Assembly: GCA_963792875.1 (NCBI GenBank)
Contig: CAWBXV010000009.1
Span: 81,638 to 145,637, forward strand
Length of the DNA: 64,000 bases
Source: JAHEGP01 sp963792875
GTDB taxonomy: Bacteria > Pseudomonadota > Gammaproteobacteria > Pseudomonadales > JAHEGP01
Direction: 5' to 3'
This document shows, piece by piece, positions 50,975 through 58,754 of this stretch. The position numbers were made by a program, and so were the translations under genes. Under the pieces are notes generated by a model. It was not told the DNA's origin and did no database searches. It was given only the letters and a program-made list of their open reading frames with translations. Each line of letters starts with the position of its first letter. The stretch's first letter is position 1.

Positions 50975-51937
50975 TCAGCCCGGCACCCGCAGCACGATCT
51001 TGCCGAAGGTGGCATTCGCGGCCAGGCGCCGGTGCGCCTCCCCCACCCGCTCGATGGGCAGCACCGCATCGATCACCGGCCGGAGGTCCCCGCGCTCCAG
51101 CCGCGGCCACACGTGCTCGAACAACTCGTGCATGATCCTCGCCTTGACCGGAATCGGCTGTGAACGCAGGGTCGAACCGAGTATCTCCAGACGCTTGACC
51201 AGCAGGCGGCCCACGTCGATCTCGGCGCGACGCCCGCCCAGCAGGCCGATGATCAGCAGCCGCCCGTCGTCGTTCATCAGGTCGATGGTCGCCTGCAGGC
51301 CGGCGCCGGCCACCGGGTCCAGTATCACGTCGAAGGGGCCGGCGTCCCTGAGCGCCGAGAGCTCGCCGGTGTGACGATTGACGCCGCCGCTGGCGCCCAG
51401 CTCGACACACCGGCGCAGCTTGTCGTCGCTGCCCACCTGCACGAACACCGGGCTGCCGAACGCGCGGCACAACTGAACGGCAGCCGTACCCACGCCGCTG
51501 CCACCGGCCTTGACCAGCACCTTTTCACCTTCGCGCAGATCGGCCAGCCCGAACAGATTGGACCACGCCGTGGCAAACACTTCCGGCAGCGCCGCGCCCT
51601 CCTCCATGCCGAGTCCCGCCGGCAGCGGCAGCACCTGGCGCGCATCGCACACCACCTCGGTGGCGTAGCCGCCGGCGGCCAGCAGCGCGCACACCGCCAT
51701 GCCCGGCGCCAGACGCGTGACGCGGGCGCCCGCCTCGATGACCTCCCCGGCACATTCCAGGCCGGGAATATCGCTGTAGCCCGCCGGTGGGGGGTACAGA
51801 CCCTGGCACTGCAGCAGGTCGGCGCGGTTGACGCCCGCCGCCGCGATGCGGATGCGCACCTGACCCGGCCCCAGCGCAGCCGGTTGCCGCGCCCCCCAGA
51901 TCAGGTCGCCGGTCGCCGACACACTCATCGCCTGCAT
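50975..51937 (-). CDS. NAD(P)H:quinone oxidoreductase (PIG3/Qor-like MDR family)
   Basis: A 320-residue zinc-free medium-chain reductase. Typical segments are AAAGVNRADLLQCQGLYPPP, GYSDIPGLECAGEVIEAG, LPEVFATAWSNLFGLADL, the cofactor-binding VLVKAGGSGVGTAAVQLCRA and GRLLIIGLLGGRRAEIDVGR. No zinc-binding cysteines are seen. It resembles TP53I3/PIG3 quinone reductases. It converges on the GGDEF-EAL gene with a 31-base gap and is divergent to the gene at 52189. Confidence 0.9.
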   Translation of the reverse strand: MQAMSVSATGDLIWGARQPAALGPGQVRIRIAAAGVNRADLLQCQGLYPPPAGYSDIPGLECAGEVIEAGARVTRLAPGMAVCALLAAGGYATEVVCDARQVLPLPAGLGMEEGAALPEVFATAWSNLFGLADLREGEKVLVKAGGSGVGTAAVQLCRAFGSPVFVQVGSDDKLRRCVELGASGGVNRHTGELSALRDAGPFDVILDPVAGAGLQATIDLMNDDGRLLIIGLLGGRRAEIDVGRLLVKRLEILGSTLRSQPIPVKARIMHELFEHVWPRLERGDLRPVIDAVLPIERVGEAHRRLAANATFGKIVLRVPG

Positions 51938-52188
51938 GACTCTCTCCTGGCCTCTGACACGGCCTCAAGCTTAACCCGGCGGTGAGCGCCTTGCCGAACT
52001 TTCCTGCAGGCACCGCCGCTGGCCCGGCCGCGCCACGTTCTGTGATACAGCCTGTAATCGCCGCAAAATGGCCTCGCCGCCGGCGCCTGCTGAACTACGC
52101 TGACAAGGCTGCCCAGCCCGAGCCGCCCCCTGCGTGGGGGCGCGGGATCCAAGCGCGATTTCCGATTCATTGCAGAGCGAAACGATTG

Positions 52189-54792
52189 ATGGAAGCCAGA
52201 ACGATAAGCCCGGCGCAGGTGCGCCAAACCCATGAACCCCGCAACGACGCCGCCATGGAGTCCACTGCGACGGCGTCGACCCAGAGGCGCCAGCCGCCCG
52301 TGACCCCCATCCGCTACGCCGAGGCACAGCGCTTCTCGCCCCCGGCGCAGCCATCCTATGCGGTGCCGGCCTCGGTCGCGTCGATCATGAGCCTGCTGCT
52401 CATGTCTGTGGTCTCGACGATCATGTACCAGCGCCTCGGCGGCGCCATGCCCCCGTGGGTTCGCCTGCCGTTCCTGTTTACCATCATCGGCAGCACCCTG
52501 GGATGGACGTTTGAGCTGGGCCTGCTGCTGGCCGGCACCCCCTATCAGCAGAATCGCAACCACTTCACCAATTTCGTCCAGCGCCTGCGCCTGCTCAACC
52601 TGGCGCCGGTCACCGTGACCATCTTCTTCTTTGTGTGCACGATGACCATAGCGGATGCCCCGCTGCGCATGGCCCTGCTTTATTTCGCCGGCTTTGCCGG
52701 TGCCGGCCTCGGCGCCGCGCTGCTGCTGGGCGGCGCCGCCGCCGTGCCGGGCATTCTGCTGGGCACCCAGGTGGCCCAGCTGGCCCTCGTGCTGGGCACA
52801 CCCACGCCCGTGGGCGGCGGCCTGGTCACCGCCTGTCTCGCCAGTCAGGCGCTGCTGCAATTTACCGCGCTGCTCATCGGCACCGCCACGCCGCTGCGCA
52901 GCACGCTGTTCCACGTGATCAGCACCGTGTCCGGCGTCATGCTGTTTGCCGCCATCATGCGCACCACCGGCATCGACCCGCTGTTCGCCGCCGGGATGTC
53001 ACCGAGCCTGCCCGCGGGGTCATTGCTGTACTGGGGCTTTCCCGTCGCCTGCCTGGCAGGCCTGGTTTTCGCGCTGACCGCTGCGCCGGCAACGCGCGCC
53101 AATCTCCGCTCGTGGTTGAGCAATACGATCTGGTCGGGCATGTACTTCAAGCTGATCAGCGCGCCGCGCTTTCCCGACCCCCGCAACCTCAGCGAGGTGT
53201 ACACCGGCGCGCAACCGGCCACCACGCCGCTGCTGCCGTATTCCGAGGCGCACCCGCTGCATCTGCCGCAGAGCCTGCACATCCCGGCCGTCGCGGACCG
53301 CGATATCGAAAAGAACGTGACCGTCTTCGGCAAACTCATGAAGCAAGCCCTGGGCGGCTTCAAGCTGATCACCGCGCTGGACCACCTCATACCACAGGCC
53401 GCGGTCGGCACGCCGCTGCGCGACAAGCCCAGGATGGCCATCTGGAGCAGGGGGGAGAACTACTGGCCGAGCCTGTTTGGCCGCAGCCTCTTCGGCTATG
53501 ACATGCCCAACCACGGCAGGCTGGAGCAGACCCCGCGCCCTGCCCTGGAAGCCTTTGAGCAGGGCCAGCTGCTGGCCTACCTGACCGGGTTCGGCGTGGG
53601 CAACTGCTTTGCCCGCCCGGCGCCGGAGCGCGGCCCGGGCTGGCTGGTGTCAGACTTCCGTCATCTGGAGAAGTATGCAACCAAGCCCGACTACGCACCC
53701 TATGGCGGCATGGCCTGGTTCCGGATCAACGAGCAGGCCCGGCGCCTGGAGCTGGTGAGCGTGGTGGCCCCCGGCAGCGACCGCGAAATCGCCGCCAACC
53801 CCGCCGACCCGTCGTTCCGCTGCGCCGAGCAACAGGTCATCGCGTCGCTGTATTTCGCGGTGATCAGCGGCAAGCACCTCGCCGAGATTCACATGACGCT
53901 GAACCTGGTCGAAGTCAGCATGCACAACGCCTTCGACGCCCAGGGGCAATGGGCACATCCCTTCCGCAGCTTCATGTACCTGCACTTCTTCTCCCACGAG
54001 TTGGCCGAGGAGATCACTACCGAGCACCTCATCCAGGAGGGCGCCGTATTCAACCAGATCTTCGCCACCACCCACGAGGCCATGGTCGAGCACCTCAACG
54101 ACAGCTATTCGCGCTTCGAGTTCGGCGTGGACGAGGACATGGAGGGCCGCACCGCCTGCATGACCATGAGCAACGGCGAAGTGCTGCCGGGCTCGTGCAT
54201 CCAGTGGGAGCGGGAATACTTCGACCTGTGGCTGGGCTATACCAGTGACCTGATCGACATCATCTATGCAGACGACGCCGCCGTCCAGGCCGACCGCTAC
54301 CTGCAGGACTTCCACAGCGCCCTGCTGCAGGTGCTGGTGCGCGGGCTGCCGGCGCGCTACGAGGGTTTCCAGACCCGCCGCGGCGTCGCCCGCTTCGCCG
54401 CCGACACCATGCACCACTGCGTCGTTCGCCACCAGGTGTACGGCACTACCGGCATCCGCGCAGCGCTGGACCCGCGCATCAGCTCGACGCAGGTACCCCG
54501 CGACACCGGCACTCCCGGCGTCGACGAGTGGCGGTCGCTGGCCTACGTGGCGCTGGCCACCGGCACGGCACGCTTCACCCTGCTGTGCGGCCAGCACGGC
54601 AAGGACTTCACCTATCTGCTCAAGGGCGTCGACAGCGCCCTCGCGCAACCGATGGCGGAGGTGTTCACCCGCCTGCAGCAGCAACTGGTCGAGCTGGACC
54701 GGCGCTGGACCGCCACTACCGACGACCTGGCCTACAACTACGACTGCTTCCGGCCTCTGCCGTCAGAGCTGCATACCGGCCCCGGCTACTGA
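52189..54792 (+). CDS. Membrane protein with a lipoxygenase-like C-terminal half
   Basis: An 867-residue protein in two parts. After a polar N-terminus, residues about 60-300 contain roughly seven membrane helices (SIMSLLLMSVVSTIM; FLFTIIGSTLGWTFELGLLL; LLYFAGFAGAGLGAALLLGG). From about 330 a large soluble domain follows. It resembles lipoxygenases around the metal site: GKHLAEIHMTLNLVEVSMHN has His563-X4-His568, and WAHPFRSFMYLHFFSHELAE parallels the plant HPIYKLLHPHY region at a similar distance. MHHCVVRHQVYG (His742/743, His748) could supply the third ligand. The usual C-terminal Ile ligand is absent (ends GPGY). The ATG at 52189 is chosen; one at 51982 or 52258 is possible. The patatin gene follows. 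Lipoxygenase likeness is my inference. Confidence 0.6.
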   Translation: MEARTISPAQVRQTHEPRNDAAMESTATASTQRRQPPVTPIRYAEAQRFSPPAQPSYAVPASVASIMSLLLMSVVSTIMYQRLGGAMPPWVRLPFLFTIIGSTLGWTFELGLLLAGTPYQQNRNHFTNFVQRLRLLNLAPVTVTIFFFVCTMTIADAPLRMALLYFAGFAGAGLGAALLLGGAAAVPGILLGTQVAQLALVLGTPTPVGGGLVTACLASQALLQFTALLIGTATPLRSTLFHVISTVSGVMLFAAIMRTTGIDPLFAAGMSPSLPAGSLLYWGFPVACLAGLVFALTAAPATRANLRSWLSNTIWSGMYFKLISAPRFPDPRNLSEVYTGAQPATTPLLPYSEAHPLHLPQSLHIPAVADRDIEKNVTVFGKLMKQALGGFKLITALDHLIPQAAVGTPLRDKPRMAIWSRGENYWPSLFGRSLFGYDMPNHGRLEQTPRPALEAFEQGQLLAYLTGFGVGNCFARPAPERGPGWLVSDFRHLEKYATKPDYAPYGGMAWFRINEQARRLELVSVVAPGSDREIAANPADPSFRCAEQQVIASLYFAVISGKHLAEIHMTLNLVEVSMHNAFDAQGQWAHPFRSFMYLHFFSHELAEEITTEHLIQEGAVFNQIFATTHEAMVEHLNDSYSRFEFGVDEDMEGRTACMTMSNGEVLPGSCIQWEREYFDLWLGYTSDLIDIIYADDAAVQADRYLQDFHSALLQVLVRGLPARYEGFQTRRGVARFAADTMHHCVVRHQVYGTTGIRAALDPRISSTQVPRDTGTPGVDEWRSLAYVALATGTARFTLLCGQHGKDFTYLLKGVDSALAQPMAEVFTRLQQQLVELDRRWTATTDDLAYNYDCFRPLPSELHTGPGY

Positions 54793-54879
54793 CGCGCCGC
54801 CGCGGGGCGCCGATCCGCTGCGGTCGGCCCCCGCGCCATCGTCGCACTGATGCTTTAATACACAGGAGAGCTTGCCATC

Positions 54880-55866
54880 ATGATGCAAAAAAAACCGGCT
54901 ATCGCCAATCTGGTGTTCGAGGGAGGCGGGGCCAAGGGCGCCGCCTACGCCGGCTGCATGGAAGTGTTCGACAGCGCAGGGCTGCTGGCGCCCGTCCGCC
55001 GCATCGCGGGGACCTCGGCGGGGGCGATCACCGCCAGCCTGCTGGCCTGCGGCGCCGGCAGTGAGGGCCTGACGGAGTGCGTGCAACACACCGACTTCAG
55101 GCGCTTCATCGCCGACTGGGGCGGCCTTTTCGGGGACGCCGCCCGCATCGCGGGTCACTATGGCATGCACAGCGGCGACGGCTTCGTCAGCCTGCTGCAG
55201 GATCGCTTCCAGCGCTACGCGGGCAAGGGCCATCTCAGCTTCGGGGAGCTGGCAGAACTGGCGGCAGCCAAGCCAGCCCGCTTCAAGTCGCTGAGCGTGG
55301 TGGCGTCCAATCTCACCCGGCAGCGGCCGCAGGTATTCGATGCCCACTGCAGCCCGGATCTGCCCGTCTGGCAGGCGGTCAGGGCCTCGATCAGCATCCC
55401 GCTGATCTTCGAGCCGGTGACGATCAACGGCGACTACTTCATCGATGGCGGCCTCGCCGTGAACTTTCCCATCGGCCTCTACGACGAGGTGCAGCGCGAC
55501 CCCAACCAGGGCAGCGTCACCACGATTCGCAACCCGTCCACGCTGGGCTTCTATCTGGAGCCGCGGGCGCTGATGAAGGATGGGGATCGCTACAACCCGG
55601 ACAGCGTACGCATCGACACGCTCAAGAGCTTCGCCGTGGCGCTGGGATCGTATCTGACCGAGAACGCCAATGCCAAGTACATCCACCCCAAGGACAGGCT
55701 GCGCACGGTGTTCATCGACGACCTGGGCGTCAGCGCCACCGACTTCAGCGCGCCGCAGGCCACCATTGAGGCACTGATGGAGAGCGGGCGTGCCGCCACC
55801 CACGCCTGGCTCAGCCGGCAGGCCGCCGGCTCCCCGGCCGGCCAGCCCCTGCAACGCAGCGCCTGA
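54880..55866 (+). CDS. Patatin-like phospholipase
   Basis: A 328-residue Ser-Asp dyad lipid hydrolase. It has the oxyanion loop VFEGGGAKGAAYAG, the nucleophile in RIAGTSAGAITASLLA (GxSxG) and the Asp of the dyad in FIDGGLAVNFPIGLYDE (DGG). No signal peptide, so it acts inside the cell or is exported by another route. The ATG at 54880 has AGGAG upstream. It lies 87 bases after the lipoxygenase-like gene on the same strand. A lipase that frees unsaturated fatty acids beside an enzyme that could oxidise them would make sense (inference). Confidence 0.93.
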   Translation: MMQKKPAIANLVFEGGGAKGAAYAGCMEVFDSAGLLAPVRRIAGTSAGAITASLLACGAGSEGLTECVQHTDFRRFIADWGGLFGDAARIAGHYGMHSGDGFVSLLQDRFQRYAGKGHLSFGELAELAAAKPARFKSLSVVASNLTRQRPQVFDAHCSPDLPVWQAVRASISIPLIFEPVTINGDYFIDGGLAVNFPIGLYDEVQRDPNQGSVTTIRNPSTLGFYLEPRALMKDGDRYNPDSVRIDTLKSFAVALGSYLTENANAKYIHPKDRLRTVFIDDLGVSATDFSAPQATIEALMESGRAATHAWLSRQAAGSPAGQPLQRSA

Positions 55867-55876
55867 CGCAGCACCA

Positions 55877-55904
55877 GCCCGCCGCGCGGCCTGCGGCGGC
55901 GGGC
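55877..55904. terminator. Strong hairpin between convergent genes
   Basis: GCCCGCCGC (55877-55885) and GCGGCGGGC (55896-55904) form a perfect 9-bp GC stem with a 10-base loop in the 69-base gap between the patatin and DUF2252 genes. There is no T run on either side, so it may slow polymerase or act with Rho rather than as a classical terminator. Confidence 0.45.
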
Positions 55905-55935
55905 ATCCCCCCTCCCCCGGCCCATCCCGACAACC

Positions 55936-57336
55936 CTACAAATCCCGGATCACCTCGATCTCACCGCGGTCGATGGCGGCGCACAAGGTGGCGTGATCGG
56001 ACTGCGTGCGCGCCGCGTAGGCCTCGGCAAACTCGGTAACCGCGTAGTCGAAAACCTCCTCGTCGCCGAGATAGCCGCGAATCATCTGCACGTCGCCCGA
56101 GCGCGCGTGCCCGCGCGCCATGGCCTTGCCGCAGAACCCGGCAAAGCGCCTGAGCGCACCGCCGCCCATGCTCTCGACATCAAACTTGCCCTTGCCGTCC
56201 CACAGCTGGCGGATGTAGTAATCGTGGCTGGCGCCATCCGGCCCCTGCCAGCGCGCGTAACCCAGGAAGATGTCGCTCGCCGCCTGGATCATGCGCTGTC
56301 CCTCGACGACGCGCTGGCCGGCGTTCTCGAACTCGCTGGGCCCCAGGAAGGGCTCGAATACCGAAGCGGTCGCCTCCTTGAACTGGAGAAAAAGCGGCAC
56401 GCCGCCGCCGGACTCCAGCAGCAGAATCTTGCAGCGCGTGCCGACGCTGCCGACACCCACCACCTTGTCGGCCATATCCACCAGCGAGAAGTAATCGAGC
56501 ACGTGACGTCGATCCAGCGGCAGGGTCTCGCGATAGTGCTCGAACATGCGCGTCAGGCTCTCGAACTCGTCGTAGGCCATGGAGGCCGAGATGGGCTGCA
56601 CCAGGGGCGGGTCTGGCACGATGACGCGGCGGCCGTCGATGATGTCGGTCAGCTTGGCCAGTGCGCTGAGGCTGTTCTTCCTTACCGCCTTGTCGCGCAT
56701 CTTGCGCGTGTGCTGTATGGACTTCTTGTCGTCGATGAGCTCGAACAGATCGTCCACCTCGATGCGGTAGTAATGCAGATCGAGCCGGCTGAGCGTGGCC
56801 AGAAAGGCAATAGTCTCGCGATAGCTGCGGACCGCCGAACGGGCCGCCTCCCGGCATTTCCTGGGCGACAGGTCGTTGTTCATGGCGACCACGAAGACGC
56901 TGGTCGCCAGCCGCTTCACGTCCCACTCGAACGGACCTGGCAGCGTCTCGTCGAAATCGTTGACGTCGAACACCAGGCGCCGCTCGGGCGAGTGAAAAAA
57001 GCGGAAATTGCCCAGATGCGAATCGCCGCCGAGCTGCACGCTCATATCGGTCCTCGGCATCAGGGCGAGGTCCGACGCCATCACCGCCGCCGCCCCCCGC
57101 ATAAAGGTGTACGGCGAGCGGCTCATGCGCCCGTAGCGAATCGGCACCAGTTCGGTGACGCGGTTCTTGTCCTGGTCCCGCAGGATGCCCAGGGGGTCGG
57201 TGCGCAGCTTCTTGCGGGCAATTTCCGCGTGCGCCTCCAGCGGATAGCGCTTGCGGCGGGCGCGACCGGCATCCCGCCGCGCCCGGTGCGAAGCGCGATG
57301 ATGCCAGGAGCTGAAATGGCTGTTCCACGCGGTCAT
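55936..57336 (-). CDS. DUF2252 family protein
   Basis: A 466-residue protein of the DUF2252 family, which shows remote likeness to aminoglycoside-phosphotransferase folds; function unknown. Diagnostic segments are PIRYGRMSRSPYTFMRGAAA, QLGGDSHLGNFRFFHSPERR (a GDxHxxN-type catalytic loop), FDVNDFDETLPGPFEWDVKR and YYIRQLWDGKGKFDVESMG. The ATG at 57336 (MTAWNSHFSSWHHR) has AGGGA seven bases upstream; the frame is open 40 codons further up without protein character. It is a single gene facing the patatin gene. Confidence 0.9.
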   Translation of the reverse strand: MTAWNSHFSSWHHRASHRARRDAGRARRKRYPLEAHAEIARKKLRTDPLGILRDQDKNRVTELVPIRYGRMSRSPYTFMRGAAAVMASDLALMPRTDMSVQLGGDSHLGNFRFFHSPERRLVFDVNDFDETLPGPFEWDVKRLATSVFVVAMNNDLSPRKCREAARSAVRSYRETIAFLATLSRLDLHYYRIEVDDLFELIDDKKSIQHTRKMRDKAVRKNSLSALAKLTDIIDGRRVIVPDPPLVQPISASMAYDEFESLTRMFEHYRETLPLDRRHVLDYFSLVDMADKVVGVGSVGTRCKILLLESGGGVPLFLQFKEATASVFEPFLGPSEFENAGQRVVEGQRMIQAASDIFLGYARWQGPDGASHDYYIRQLWDGKGKFDVESMGGGALRRFAGFCGKAMARGHARSGDVQMIRGYLGDEEVFDYAVTEFAEAYAARTQSDHATLCAAIDRGEIEVIRDL

Positions 57337-57560
57337 CTCGGGTTCCCTGCTCCACGTGACGTGATCGACGTTTGCTCCATATTGCACCGCTTGGCCCCGC
57401 ATGGCAAAACCAGTGGTGAGCGCGGCCCTGCCGGGAGGGGCGTCAGTGCGTGGCACCGCGCCAGGAATCGGCGCCTCTGTTCAGGTCAAGCAAAAAAAGG
57501 AGAACAGCCAGGCCTCAACAGACGCGCTGCAGGCGCGTGCCGATCATCACGCGCCCACGC

Positions 57561-57589
57561 TTGAACTCAGCGGGAAAACTCTCTATGAT
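57561..57589 (+). promoter_or_regulatory. Promoter of tRNA-Thr
   Basis: TTGAAC (57561-57566) and TATGAT (57584-57589) lie 17 bases apart, followed by a GC-rich discriminator as is usual for stable-RNA promoters. Start near 57596 gives a 70-base leader before the tRNA. The rest of the gene-free stretch 57337-57665 shows nothing else. Confidence 0.7.
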
Positions 57590-57665
57590 CTGCGGCGTTT
57601 CAGGGTCACGGGCTGCGCCCCGCCGGCATCCGGCCAGCAGCGCGCCACGCTACCCCCTACCCCAC

Positions 57666-57741
57666 GCCGGAATAGCTCAGTCGGTAGAGCAGCTCATTCG
57701 TAATGAGAAGGTCGTAGGTTCGATTCCTATTTCCGGCACCA
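57666..57741 (+). tRNA. tRNA-Thr(CGT)
   Basis: A 76-base tRNA with encoded CCA. The acceptor arms GCCGGAA and TTCCGGC pair fully; the D-arm TAGCTCAGTCGGTAGAGCA is canonical; the anticodon loop TTCGTAA gives anticodon CGT (threonine, codon ACG); the T-arm has GGTTCGATTCC. The anticodon stem has one mismatch at its outer pair, as in other gammaproteobacterial tRNA-Thr(CGT). It marks the left edge of the Pgl/BREX island and is a common integration target. Confidence 0.96.
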
Positions 57742-57883
57742 GTAAAATCAAGCACTTACAGAAAGCCCACCAGCCGGCCGACACCGGCGAACAGGTTTTA
57801 CCAGCACATTACCAGCACGGTGAGTTGATCCGGGCGCCGCTCGCACCCTGGCCGGCGTCTCAAGGAGTCAGTAGGCATAGCAG

Positions 57884-57985
57884 TTGGACGAGGCCGATCA
57901 CTTCCAGCACTGGCTGGCCCGACACTCCGAGGCCGTCACCCGCCGCATCCGCCTCAACCTGAACTACGGCGAGCCCGATTACCGG
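57884..57985 (+). pseudogene. Stray fragment of a pglW gene next to the tRNA
   Basis: The frame from 57884 encodes LDEADHFQHWLARHSEAVTR and RIRLNLNYGEPDYR. The same segment occurs at about 59367-59465 inside the main pglW (LDEADHFQDWLARHSETEVT, RIRIYLTYGKPEDE). The two copies are clearly homologous but diverged. No flanking pglW parts are recognisable, so this is a remnant of a second pglW, not a gene. The open frame runs on to 58126 without further similarity. Between the tRNA and this piece, 57742-57883 has a repeated ACCAGCAC (57798-57817) but no gene. Confidence 0.7.
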
Positions 57986-58521
57986 CCCCAGGGGAACAGC
58001 CGGTTGCACGCTGAAAAATATCAGCATCTGTATCAGAAACCAGAAGCGGCGCTGCTCGCCCGGGGGCCGAAGAAGACGATCGGTTGTTCCGACAACGGAG
58101 GATGCTCACGCAGGACGGACAATTAACATCACCGTAGTCGTTACAGCGTTTTTCACACCGCAGCTAGTACGCCTCCTTTCGCCAGCCGGCCAGCCAGCAA
58201 ATAGCCAGCAGATTTTCACAGCCGTATCGTGCTTCTGCCCGTACGACTGCCATGTCCGGCGCCGCGCTCGCCATCGCCGCAGAATATCGGCGGATGCCGC
58301 CCGCCTGCGCTTAGCCGGCACAATGGCGCACGCCGCAAACGACCGCCTGACTACGACTGCACGGGCGCCACGGAACACCCCTCTGCGCAGGCGCCGTGCC
58401 GCTCGACACGAAGGGATGATGCAGCGCTCCGACAGAACCATCATCTTCGAACATTTTCGCTCACAAGTGGCAGTGCTGTCGTGAGCTTGCAGCGCTTTTT
58501 CGCGAAATGAGCAGTCGGCCC
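57986..58521. other. Gene-free stretch upstream of the BREX locus
   Basis: About 535 bases without a convincing gene. The right end holds inverted repeats near the regulator start (see 58458-58506). I looked for an integrase or transposase remnant here and found none that I can support. Confidence 0.5.
58458..58506. promoter_or_regulatory. Inverted repeats upstream of the BrxR-type gene, possible operator
   Basis: GCTCAC (58458-58463) and GTGAGC (58480-58485) are inverted around 16 bases, and TTTCGCGAAA (58497-58506) is a perfect 10-bp palindrome 15 bases before the regulator ATG. BREX loci are often repressed by a BrxR-type protein binding such repeats; binding here is inference. Confidence 0.35.
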
Positions 58522-58754
58522 ATGATCAGAGTCCCTTCTTGAAGCACCAGCTGGATGAAAAGTCCTTGCGGGAGCGCAAGCGCGTTACGCTCAATGAGGT
58601 CAGCACCCGCACCGGCATCTCGCGGGCGACGCTGACCCGCATCGCCAACATCCCGGGCTATAACACCAGCACCGACAATATCGACGCGCTGTGCCGTTAC
58701 TTTGAGTGCGGCCCCGCCGAGCTGCTGGAGCTGAGCGAAGACGAGCACGCATGA
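58522..58754 (+). pseudogene. Small HTH regulator of the BREX/Pgl locus, frameshifted at its start
   Basis: A Cro/CI-type DNA-binding protein of about 77 residues. The ATG at 58522 opens MIRVPS and stops at once, but one base change in phase continues as LKHQLDEKSLRERKRVTLNE, then VSTRTGISRATLTRIANIPG (helix-turn-helix) and YNTSTDNIDALCRYFECGPA. Homologous regulators ahead of pglW typically begin MIRxxLKELL-, so the first five codons belong to the gene and one base is missing near 58535. Without it, translation could only begin at a TTG (58539). Its stop overlaps the pglW ATG (ATGA). It probably represses or tunes the operon. Confidence 0.75.

Noticed and set aside
57742..57883. Integrase remnant or attachment repeat after tRNA-Thr
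   Set aside because: Only a short repeated ACCAGCAC is seen; no recombinase motif and no second copy of the tRNA 3' end within the window.
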